This document shows positions 1 through 6,205 of a stretch of 6,901 nt of DNA, in pieces. Every line of letters starts with the position of its first letter. The first letter of the stretch is position 1. The notes beneath the pieces are model-generated. The model was not told where the DNA came from. It made no database searches and was given only the letters and a program-made list of their open reading frames with translations. Source of the stretch: Bacillota bacterium (GTDB taxonomy: Bacteria; Bacillota; Clostridia; Lachnospirales; Lachnospiraceae); contig JAGFXQ010000182.1 in NCBI GenBank assembly GCA_017861355.1, forward strand, positions 1 to 6,901. Direction: 5' to 3'. A program made the translations under genes and the position numbers.

Positions 1-6
1 TGACCG

Positions 7-15
7 TGTTAGAAT
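7..15 (+). promoter_or_regulatory. rnpB promoter, extended -10
   Basis: TG-T-TAGAAT gives an extended -10 element, with TAGAAT at 10-15 matching TATAAT at 5 of 6 positions. A start about 7 bases downstream falls at about 22, exactly where the P1 helix of rnpB begins, and this agreement is the main support. The -35 element would lie left of the window. Confidence 0.6.
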
Positions 16-21
16 ACAACC

Positions 22-417
22 TGTGAGTAGCACAGATGATCGCGCCTAACAAGGTGAGGAAAGTCCGGGCTTCATAGGGCAGGGTGCCGGATAACGTCCG
101 GTGGAGGCGACTCCAAGGCTAGTGCAACAGAAATATACCGCCCGCGTATACGATTTGCTTGCAAATCATATACGTTGGTAAGGATGGAAAGGTGGCTTAA
201 GAGACCACCGCCTTACTGGTAACAGTAGGGGCTATGTAAACCCCACTCGAAGCAAGACCGAACATAAAGCGATACGGTTGCCCGCCGTGCTTTAGGGTTG
301 GTCGCGTAGTACCCGCTCGCGTACGAAAGTACGTGAGCGGTGCTGGAGCCACATGGCGACATGTGGTCAAGATAGATGATCATCCGAGACAGAACCCGGC
401 TTACCGTGCTACTCATA
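22..417 (+). ncRNA. rnpB: RNase P RNA, bacterial type A
   Basis: This is the catalytic RNA subunit of ribonuclease P, which with the RnpA protein removes 5' leaders from pre-tRNAs. Hallmarks are visible in order: the conserved 5' block GAGGAAAGTCCGGGCT at 56-71, the AACAGAAA...ACCGCC block at about 126-142, the GGTAACAG...AGCAAGACC region at about 218-260, and the 3' block ACAGAACCCGGCTTA at 389-403, which pairs back toward the 5' core. The P1 closing helix pairs 22-33 with 406-417. Other hairpins are a P12-like stem (145-157 with 162-174), a 12-bp helix 313-324/329-340 capped by a GAAA tetraloop, and P18 (349-355/360-366) with a GCGA loop. The sequence closely follows the E. coli-like type A consensus rather than the B. 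subtilis type B. The ends are inferred from P1. The 3' end overlaps the convergent kinase gene by at least 5 nt, and no U-rich terminator follows. Confidence 0.97.
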
Positions 418-2086
418 CATTAAAACAACTTCCACCTAAAAATTCTTTTAATATAGAGTTCTTTGGTACTGATTCACTGGGTGCACCAATGAAATAGTCC
501 AAAAACTTCAATAATCTCTTTGCTTCTACATATTCCGGACAATTCCGATCAATCCCAAACAAGATAGGCTCTGCATACTGCTTTAATACAGAAAGCTCAT
601 AGATTAAGGCCGAATTAAACATCACATCCGCATCCTCCTGAAAAGGAAAAATATTCTCATCCTCACCACGTCTGACCGAAGGCCACATTGAAATTGTCTT
701 TTGCGCTGATGCCCCTCTTGTTCTTGCATCCCGAACCATTCTGCGGATCAAACGACCGTCGGTTGTTGGGATCCGATTATGTTCATCAATATTTAACTGG
801 GTCAATGCACTAATATAGATCTTGAATTTACTTTCTCTTGGCAGCGTATAAGACAAAGCATCATTCAGGCCATGAATCCCCTCGATTACAAGTACATCAT
901 CCGGGCCCAGAGTCAGAAAATCTCCTTTATATTCACGTTTGCCGGACACAAAATTAAACACCGGCATCTCCACCGTCTTGCCATTCATAAGATCGGTCAT
1001 GTCCTTGTTAAACTGTTCGATATCAATCGCATCCAGTATTTCAAAATTAAAGTTGCCGTCTTCATCCTTCGGTGTATTATCACGATCCACAAAATAATTA
1101 TCTACTGCAATCGGATGCGGTTTGAACCCATGTGCTTTCAGCTGAATACTTAATCGATGCGAGAAGGTTGTCTTTCCGGAAGACGAAGGTCCTGCAATCA
1201 TAATGAATTTCTTACCGCCGGATTTCTTAATATTCTCTGCAATGTCGCTGATCTTCTTCTCCTGAAGAGCCTCCTGAACCAGAATCAATTCATTCATATT
1301 TCCCTTTGATATCACATCATTCAATGCACCTACATTAGGGATATCCATCATTCTGGCCCAATCATTCGCTTCCCTCAGTGTCTCATAAAGCTTTGGCTGC
1401 GGTACGAAGGTTTCTACAAAGGTTGGCTTCTTCTTATTTGGTAGTAGTAATAATATTCCGTCGTTATACTTCATGATATCAAAATACTTCAACATTCCGG
1501 ATCTCGGGGGCATATATCCATAATAATAGTCTTCGAAGCCATCCAGATTATAGATATTGGCTTTCGATACTCTACGATAACGGAAAAGCTTCTCTTTGTC
1601 ATACATGCGGTACCGGCGGAAAAGCTCGATCGCATCATCTGTTCCGATGCTGCGTTTCATGAAAGGAATATCTCTCTGAACCAGATCCAGCATTCTCTTC
1701 TTAATAGAAAGGATCCGTTCTTCTGTCAGGGCTTCCGTCCCAACATAATCACAATACAGACCATTGCTGATCGCATATTCCACGGATACCTTGTGTACAT
1801 TTTCATTGCCAAATTCAGAATAGATTGCTTTTAGCATCACGAGTACCATACCGCGCTGATAAGTCTTATGTCCTGCATCTTCACTGACGGTGACAAAACG
1901 AATGGAGCAATTATCATTGACATGTTTAAACAGCTCTCGAAGCTTATTGTTAACAAAGGCTAATATAATCTGACTGTCGTACTCCTTTTGAAAATCTCTA
2001 CTGATGTCTAACAGCGTTGTACCACTGGGATATTCATACACATTTCCCTTAATCTCAATCCTAATATTGCCTTGCTTAGCCTCCAT
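413..2086 (-). CDS. Nucleoside (uridine-type) kinase with N-terminal ThrRS-like TGS and SAD domains
   Basis: A 557-residue protein built from two unrelated parts. Residues about 8-68 look like a TGS domain, and about 70-200 resemble the second additional (editing) domain of threonyl-tRNA synthetase, with GLYCDY and LTEER...IKKRMLDLVQRDIPF matching its usual landmarks. Residues about 290-540 form a P-loop kinase of the uridine kinase/phosphoribulokinase class: Walker A GPSSSGKTT at 299-307, the substrate-side segment DNYFVDR at 329-335, and a Walker B-like VLVIEGIHGLN at 398-408. Length and the C-terminal GGSCF fit full-length members of this family as I know it. Family members are annotated as nucleoside kinases; the true substrate is not evident here. 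The start ATG has AGAGG about 8 nt upstream, inside the end of trmK, 5 nt away, so the two are probably co-transcribed and translationally coupled. The ThrRS editing HxxxH motif is degenerate (H73, Q77), so editing activity is doubtful. The stop codon lies inside the rnpB P1 helix. Confidence 0.93.
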   Translation of the reverse strand: MEAKQGNIRIEIKGNVYEYPSGTTLLDISRDFQKEYDSQIILAFVNNKLRELFKHVNDNCSIRFVTVSEDAGHKTYQRGMVLVMLKAIYSEFGNENVHKVSVEYAISNGLYCDYVGTEALTEERILSIKKRMLDLVQRDIPFMKRSIGTDDAIELFRRYRMYDKEKLFRYRRVSKANIYNLDGFEDYYYGYMPPRSGMLKYFDIMKYNDGILLLLPNKKKPTFVETFVPQPKLYETLREANDWARMMDIPNVGALNDVISKGNMNELILVQEALQEKKISDIAENIKKSGGKKFIMIAGPSSSGKTTFSHRLSIQLKAHGFKPHPIAVDNYFVDRDNTPKDEDGNFNFEILDAIDIEQFNKDMTDLMNGKTVEMPVFNFVSGKREYKGDFLTLGPDDVLVIEGIHGLNDALSYTLPRESKFKIYISALTQLNIDEHNRIPTTDGRLIRRMVRDARTRGASAQKTISMWPSVRRGEDENIFPFQEDADVMFNSALIYELSVLKQYAEPILFGIDRNCPEYVEAKRLLKFLDYFIGAPSESVPKNSILKEFLGGSCFNV

Positions 2087-2091
2087 ATGCG

Positions 2092-2829
2092 TTACCTCTT
2101 CTCTTCATCATAGTATTTTAGTCCGCAAAGTATTAAATCTATCTTCTCCTCCATCTCCTTCTCACGAGCTTTTGCGTTCTCCGTCTGCTCCGCTTTCAGG
2201 TTCTGAAGAATATTTCCATACAACTCCCTCTCCCAGTCGAGAAAAGCACGAAGGATTGGATGTTTCTGCTCAAGTAAGAGTCTCCCATAATAAAAATGTT
2301 CTGGCTTAATAAGTAAAAATCGTTCCGGCTCTGTTACCGTTTCCTTATGGACCGCCCGCATCATCATGTAATATTTGCCGTCTTCCTTGACCATATTCTC
2401 TCGGATAATCAGAAACCCTCTGTCTTGAAGCATCAATCTTACCTTATTAATCTCGGACTGTGGCTGTAGAATTAACTCCTGAATCTGTTCCACTAGTTCA
2501 GGTCGATCCTCAAGAATCTGTATGGTTAAAGCACCTCCCATCCCTGCGATCAGAATAGTATCGGCTTCCATGGTCCGAAGCTTCTCTAATCCATTGGACT
2601 TTCGGGTCTCGATCTGCTTCGAATATCCATACTTATTTATATTATCTTTGGCTCTGTTAATTGGTCCCTGGTTGACATCCATTGCGATAACCTGACTTGC
2701 TATCCTCTTCTCAATCAAATAGATTGAGGTATAAGCATGATCACAACCGACATCAGCTACTCTACTGTTCGGGGTAACCAGATCGGCCACTGCCTGTAAG
2801 CGTTTTGATAGCTGCATACATTTCTCCAT
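2092..2829 (-). CDS. trmK: tRNA (adenine(22)-N1)-methyltransferase TrmK
   Basis: SAM-dependent enzyme of the TrmK/YqfN family (COG2384), which methylates N1 of adenine 22 in the D-loop region of certain tRNAs in the cytoplasm. The Rossmann-fold SAM motif VADVGCDHAY is at residues 24-33, the acidic end of the second strand (AMDV) at 49-52, the family signature IAGMGG at 94-99 and LQPQSE at 121-126. A charged helical C-terminus (about 195-235, rich in E, K, Q) fits the family's coiled-coil tail. The 245-residue length is normal. The start is ambiguous: ATG at 2829 has AAGGAG about 12 nt upstream, slightly far, whereas the internal ATG at 2817 (MQLSKRL, the form I recall for relatives) has GGAG 6 nt upstream. 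Placement after rpoD matches B. subtilis sigA-yqfN and supports the call. The kinase gene follows after 5 nt. Confidence 0.93.
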   Translation of the reverse strand: MEKCMQLSKRLQAVADLVTPNSRVADVGCDHAYTSIYLIEKRIASQVIAMDVNQGPINRAKDNINKYGYSKQIETRKSNGLEKLRTMEADTILIAGMGGALTIQILEDRPELVEQIQELILQPQSEINKVRLMLQDRGFLIIRENMVKEDGKYYMMMRAVHKETVTEPERFLLIKPEHFYYGRLLLEQKHPILRAFLDWERELYGNILQNLKAEQTENAKAREKEMEEKIDLILCGLKYYDEEKR

Positions 2830-2995
2830 TCTAGCTAAAATCTCCTTCTCTCAGAATATACATAAGAGAGGATTAACTTCCTTATCCATATTTCCCGATC
2901 GGAAGCTCTGATATTACTATATCTTATCATTATTTTTATCCGATTTCCATATAAGAATTTGATATCTGATTCGGTTAATGAAATTTTCGTGCAAC

Positions 2996-3070
2996 AAGTA
3001 AAAATAGGGCAATCACCGATTAGTCCGTAAACCGCTGTTCCGGTTTGCGAAAATCTCATGAATGCCCTAT
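2996..3070 (-). terminator. Long imperfect hairpin with U-run (rpoD terminator or trmK-leader attenuator)
   Basis: On the - strand ATAGGGCA (3070-3063) pairs with TGCCCTAT (3011-3004). The helix continues inward after a T/T mismatch as TCA/TGA (3 bp), an internal loop, GATT/AATC (4 bp), a 2-nt bulge, TTCG/CGGA (4 bp with one G-U), a C/A mismatch and AAACCG/CGGTTT (6 bp), closing on a 6-nt loop GAACAG at 3040-3035. That is about 25 base pairs over 67 nt. It is followed by TTTTACTT on the - strand only, so it is oriented as an intrinsic terminator for leftward transcription. It is longer and more interrupted than a typical terminator, so an attenuator or a small structured RNA is also possible. 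Confidence 0.6.
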
Positions 3071-3084
3071 AGATAAATGTTTCT

Positions 3085-3090
3085 ATTATA
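3085..3090 (-). promoter_or_regulatory. Candidate -10 element after rpoD
   Basis: A perfect TATAAT lies about 68 nt downstream of the rpoD stop codon and 14 nt before the long hairpin. The best -35 candidates (TTGCAG at 19 nt or TGCAGA at 18 nt spacing) match the consensus at only 3 of 6, so this is a weak call in AT-rich DNA. If used, transcription would start near 3078 and meet the hairpin almost at once. Confidence 0.35.
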
Positions 3091-3157
3091 AACAGTAATC
3101 TCTGTTCTTCTGCAACTCAAGCCATGTCATAAAGAATAGTTCTTCCGAATATTTGGC

Positions 3158-4252
3158 CTACTCCAAATAATCTTTTAGCTTTCGGCTTCGGCTTGGGTGC
3201 CTTAATTTGCGAAGTGCCTTAGCCTCAATCTGACGGATACGTTCTCTTGTTACATTGAATTCTTTTCCCACCTCTTCCAGAGTACGGGCACGCCCATCAT
3301 CCAGACCGAAGCGAAGTCGTAACACCTTCTGCTCTCTTTCTGTCAAGGTTCCAAGCACTTCTACCAGCTGTTCCTTAAGCAGAGTAAAGGCTGCTGCATC
3401 TGCCGGTACCGGCACATTATCATCCTGAATGAAGTCCCCAAGATGACTATCTTCCTCTTCTCCGATGGGAGTTTCCAGGGAAACCGGCTCTTGTGAGATC
3501 TTCTGGATCTCACGAACTCGCTCCACTGGCATATTCATCACCTCAGAGATCTCTTCCGGAGATGGTTCACGTCCTAACTCCTGAAGAAGCTGACGTTGAA
3601 CTCGGGTTAATTTATTAATCGTTTCTACCATATGAACCGGAATACGAATTGTTCTAGCCTGGTCCGCGATTGCTCTTGTGATAGCTTGTCTGATCCACCA
3701 GGTAGCATAAGTACTGAACTTGTAACCCTTGCGATAATCAAACTTCTCTACAGCCTTGATCAGTCCAAGATTGCCCTCTTGAATCAAATCAAGGAAAAGC
3801 ATCCCCCTGCCGACATAGCGTTTTGCAATACTGACGACCAATCTAAGATTCGCCTCAGCAAGGCGTTTCTTTGAATAATCATCACCATCCTCCATCCTTC
3901 TTGCCAGCTCAATCTCCTCATCCGCATTAAGCAAGGGCACCTTGCCAATCTCCTTGAGATACATACGGACCGGATCTTCTATACTGATACCCTCCGGAAT
4001 CGATAGATCCAAGGGTTCCAACTCCTCATCATCCTCAAGGATGATATCTTCCTCATCCTCTTCGGATATTCTTAATACATCAACATTATGCTTGTCAAGG
4101 AAATCATATATTTTCTCGATCCGCCCGGGATCCAGCTCCATATCAGCGAAGAAATCATTTACTTCCTGAAATTCCAGAACATTCTTCTTTTTTTCGGCAA
4201 AAGCCAATAATTCCTTCAGTCTCTCAGTAAATTTTACAATACTTTCGTCCAT
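3158..4252 (-). CDS. rpoD: RNA polymerase primary sigma factor (sigma-70/sigma-A, group 1)
   Basis: Directs RNA polymerase to housekeeping promoters. Over its 364 residues: a short region 1.1-like N-terminus (about 1-80) ending in an acidic run (64-79), region 1.2 around EDPVRMYLKEIGKVPLL (92-108), region 2 with the core-binding LFLDLIQEGNLGLIKAVEKFD stretch (152-172) and the -10 recognition/melting helix around YKFSTYATWWIRQAI (177-191), region 3 (about 205-285), and region 4 with TLEEVGKEF and the -35-binding helix VTRERIRQIEAKALRKLR (334-351). It lacks the large non-conserved insert of E. coli sigma-70, as usual in Firmicutes. The region 1.1 and acidic tract mark it as the primary rather than an alternative sigma. 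AAGGA lies 6 nt before the ATG. It follows dnaG by 104 nt, with a candidate promoter of its own in that gap. Confidence 0.98.
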   Translation of the reverse strand: MDESIVKFTERLKELLAFAEKKKNVLEFQEVNDFFADMELDPGRIEKIYDFLDKHNVDVLRISEEDEEDIILEDDEELEPLDLSIPEGISIEDPVRMYLKEIGKVPLLNADEEIELARRMEDGDDYSKKRLAEANLRLVVSIAKRYVGRGMLFLDLIQEGNLGLIKAVEKFDYRKGYKFSTYATWWIRQAITRAIADQARTIRIPVHMVETINKLTRVQRQLLQELGREPSPEEISEVMNMPVERVREIQKISQEPVSLETPIGEEEDSHLGDFIQDDNVPVPADAAAFTLLKEQLVEVLGTLTEREQKVLRLRFGLDDGRARTLEEVGKEFNVTRERIRQIEAKALRKLRHPSRSRKLKDYLE

Positions 4253-4283
4253 AGATAATCCTTCCTTCTTCGACTCTTTTTAT

Positions 4284-4313
4284 ATTTTAACCATCATTTG
4301 ATGAAATATGCAA
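4284..4313 (-). promoter_or_regulatory. Candidate rpoD promoter with palindrome in spacer
   Basis: TTGCAT (4308-4313), an 18-nt spacer and TAAAAT (4284-4289, 5 of 6 to TATAAT) lie in the dnaG-rpoD gap, predicting a start near 4277 and a leader of about 25 nt that contains the ribosome binding site. The spacer holds the inverted repeat CATCATTTGATG (4292-4303), which could bind a dimeric regulator or be chance. No terminator is visible between dnaG and rpoD, so read-through from dnaG is also expected. Confidence 0.5.
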
Positions 4314-4356
4314 TTCCTGCCTATACTCGGCATTTATGCTCATTTCCTATTCAAGT

Positions 4357-6147
4357 TTAGCTTGTAAAAACGATGCTTCTCTTTTTCAGTTCCGTCTTCT
4401 CAGCAATAATCTTCATGAGCAGAGCGGTGTCATTTACTTCGATTGCTTTCTGGCTTTGCATATCAAGACTGTTTTCCTTGAGCCTCATCACCGTATCCGT
4501 CAAAGCCTTATGCCAACCGGCCTCATCCATATCACCATGGATGCCCGCGGAAAACAATGCTGCAACCTCAGATTGTTCCTCTTTGCTTTCAAAACAATTG
4601 ATAATCTTCGCCGGATTCACTGCTTGTTCTTTATCATATTGTTCAAATACAAGCTGTGCAACCTCCTTGTAGATACCCTCGGTAAAATCCTCCGGCCCCA
4701 GTATCCCTTTGATCTTACCAAAAAGAGTAGGATCTTCGATTAACCAGGTCAGCATCAGCTTCTGAGATTTTGACATTCCATCCTCAGGTCCCTTTCTGCC
4801 TCGGACTGCATCTCCCCTAGGTTCCTTCGGTTCCCCTGCACCGATTACAATTTGAGATCCAATCTTGTTGACCAGCCTTCGAAGCTGCTCTACATCGATC
4901 TGATATGCTTTAGCAACCGCGTCGATATAAAAATTCCGCTCCAGTTCTTCCCCAAAGGAAGTTAACCTTCTGGCGGTTTCATGGAAGAATTTTGTCTTCT
5001 GTTCCGGATCGGACATATCGAATTCCTTTTGAAGAACATCGATTTCGAAGAAAAAGCTGCTCCTCGCTTCCGCAATTCGCTTCTGAAATTCCTCTGCACC
5101 GAGTGCTTTGATGAACTCGTCCGGATCCTTATAAGGCTTCATATTAATAACCTTGATGGTAAGTCCTACTTCCTTCAAGATCGGAATAGATCGAAGTGCA
5201 GCCTGTGTCCCGGCCTGATCACTATCAAAAGTCAGTAACACTTCGTTAGTATAACGTTTTAACAGATTTGCATGAAATCCGGTAAATGCTGTGCCAAGAG
5301 CTGCTACCGCATTCGTAAAACCTGCCTGATGTAGGGCAATGACATCCATATAACCCTCACAGATCAGAAAATAAGTCTTTCTGGAGGCCTTTGCAAAATT
5401 AAGTCCGTAAAGATTACGGCTTTTCTCAAAAACTCTTGTTTCCGGCGTATTCAGGTACTTCGGAACCTCCGGTCCCGCATTCCCCATAATTCTGCCGCCA
5501 AAGCCAATTACTCTATGATTTGCATCCATGATCGGAAACATAACACGGTCTCGGAATTTATCCCTGCCACCAAGTCTCTCATCAATCGTAACCAGTCCGG
5601 ATTGTGAGAGGAATTCATCTTCATAGCCCTGCTTCTTGAGATACCGATATAAATCATCACTGTAACGGTTCGAATATCCAAGTCCAAAATGCTTAATGGT
5701 ATCTTCACTTAAGCCTCGCTTAACAAGATAGTCATAAGCAGCTTGTCCCTCTTGACTCTTAAATTGATAATAAAAATAGGTACCAGCCAACTTATTTACT
5801 TCCAGCAAGCGCCCCTTCAAATCGGATTGGCGTCTCTGCTCCTCACTGTATTCCTGTTCCGGAAGTGCTATACCTGCCCGTTCTGCAAGAAAACGTAAGG
5901 CTTCAAGAAAAGTATAATTCTCATATTCCATGATAAAGGTTAATACATTACCTCCCACTCCGCAGCCGAAGCAGTGATACATTTGCTTCGATGAGCTCAC
6001 AGAAAACGAGGGAGTTTTCTCGTTATGAAAGGGGCAGAGACCCATATGATTACTGCCCTTTTTCTGTAATCTTATGTAGGAGCCGATGACACTTACTACA
6101 TCATTCCTGCTTCTGATTTCTTCTATTAACTCGTCCGAATAAAGCAT
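4357..6147 (-). CDS. dnaG: DNA primase DnaG
   Basis: Synthesises the short RNA primers for leading- and lagging-strand replication at the fork, working with the DnaB helicase. The 596-residue length is normal. The CHC2 zinc-binding domain is at about 35-95 with ligands C38, H41, C59 and C62 (CPFH...CFGCG). The RNA polymerase core follows, with DKFRDRVMFPI at 196-206 and IGFGGR at 214-219. The TOPRIM fold holds the metal-binding CEGYMDV (263-269, catalytic E264), LLTFDSDQAG (304-313) and YKDPDEF (339-345). A linker with charged, Gly/Pro-rich sequence (about 434-458) leads to the helical DnaB-interacting C-terminus (about 460-596). All key residues are intact. The start ATG is preceded by GGAGGA at a spacing of about 7 nt. 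It lies 55 nt after the HD-domain gene, with a strong promoter in the gap, and precedes rpoD as in the classical macromolecular synthesis operon; no rpsU is present within the window. Confidence 0.98.
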   Translation of the reverse strand: MLYSDELIEEIRSRNDVVSVIGSYIRLQKKGSNHMGLCPFHNEKTPSFSVSSSKQMYHCFGCGVGGNVLTFIMEYENYTFLEALRFLAERAGIALPEQEYSEEQRRQSDLKGRLLEVNKLAGTYFYYQFKSQEGQAAYDYLVKRGLSEDTIKHFGLGYSNRYSDDLYRYLKKQGYEDEFLSQSGLVTIDERLGGRDKFRDRVMFPIMDANHRVIGFGGRIMGNAGPEVPKYLNTPETRVFEKSRNLYGLNFAKASRKTYFLICEGYMDVIALHQAGFTNAVAALGTAFTGFHANLLKRYTNEVLLTFDSDQAGTQAALRSIPILKEVGLTIKVINMKPYKDPDEFIKALGAEEFQKRIAEARSSFFFEIDVLQKEFDMSDPEQKTKFFHETARRLTSFGEELERNFYIDAVAKAYQIDVEQLRRLVNKIGSQIVIGAGEPKEPRGDAVRGRKGPEDGMSKSQKLMLTWLIEDPTLFGKIKGILGPEDFTEGIYKEVAQLVFEQYDKEQAVNPAKIINCFESKEEQSEVAALFSAGIHGDMDEAGWHKALTDTVMRLKENSLDMQSQKAIEVNDTALLMKIIAEKTELKKRSIVFTS

Positions 6148-6176
6148 CGTGCATTCCTCCCACTGAACATTGATGT

Positions 6177-6205
6177 ATTATAGTAATGATATTTTCTTCT
6201 GTCTA
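6177..6205 (-). promoter_or_regulatory. dnaG promoter, near-consensus sigma-A
   Basis: TAGACA (6200-6205, 5 of 6 to TTGACA), a 17-nt spacer and a perfect TATAAT (6177-6182) predict a start near 6170 and a leader of about 22 nt before dnaG. The TAG of the -35 element is the stop codon of the upstream HD-domain gene. It is the best promoter match in the window and should drive dnaG, and by read-through rpoD, independently of the upstream gene. Confidence 0.72.

Larger units (their letters stand above)
2830..3157. other. 328-bp rpoD-trmK intergenic region
   Basis: No convincing gene lies here. Reading leftward it holds a perfect TATAAT (3085-3090), a long imperfect hairpin with a U-run (2996-3070), then about 165 AT-rich bases containing a small palindrome GATAT-TACT-ATATC (2910-2923) and the palindrome CCGATCGG (about 2895-2902). 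A possible hairpin overlaps the trmK ribosome binding site (2843-2872). A 74-codon open frame across the hairpin is judged spurious. The gap is large compared with the 5, 55 and 104 nt gaps elsewhere in the cluster, which suggests a transcription boundary or a regulated leader. Confidence 0.7.

Noticed and set aside
213..416. 67-codon open frame on the - strand opposite rnpB
   Set aside because: It is antisense to highly conserved RNase P RNA structure, and its content simply mirrors the RNA helices.
419..452. ATTAAAA/TTTTAAT inverted repeat as an rnpB terminator
   Set aside because: Seven AT-only pairs with a 20-nt loop are too weak, and the repeat lies in kinase coding sequence.
872..1153. 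Open frames on the + strand inside the kinase, trmK, rpoD and dnaG genes (for example 872-1153, 2004-2309, 3632-3874, 4336-4743)
   Set aside because: All are opposite strongly conserved reading frames and encode low-complexity shadow peptides with no family resemblance.
2835..3059. 74-codon open frame on the - strand between rpoD and trmK
   Set aside because: Its start lies inside the long hairpin, it has no good ribosome binding site, and the protein has no recognisable motif; the hairpin explains the sequence better.
2996..3070. Hairpin as a known riboswitch (c-di-GMP-I, THF, preQ1, fluoride or SAM types)
   Set aside because: I compared it with the conserved cores I know and none is present; the sequence reads as a single interrupted stem rather than a multi-helix aptamer.
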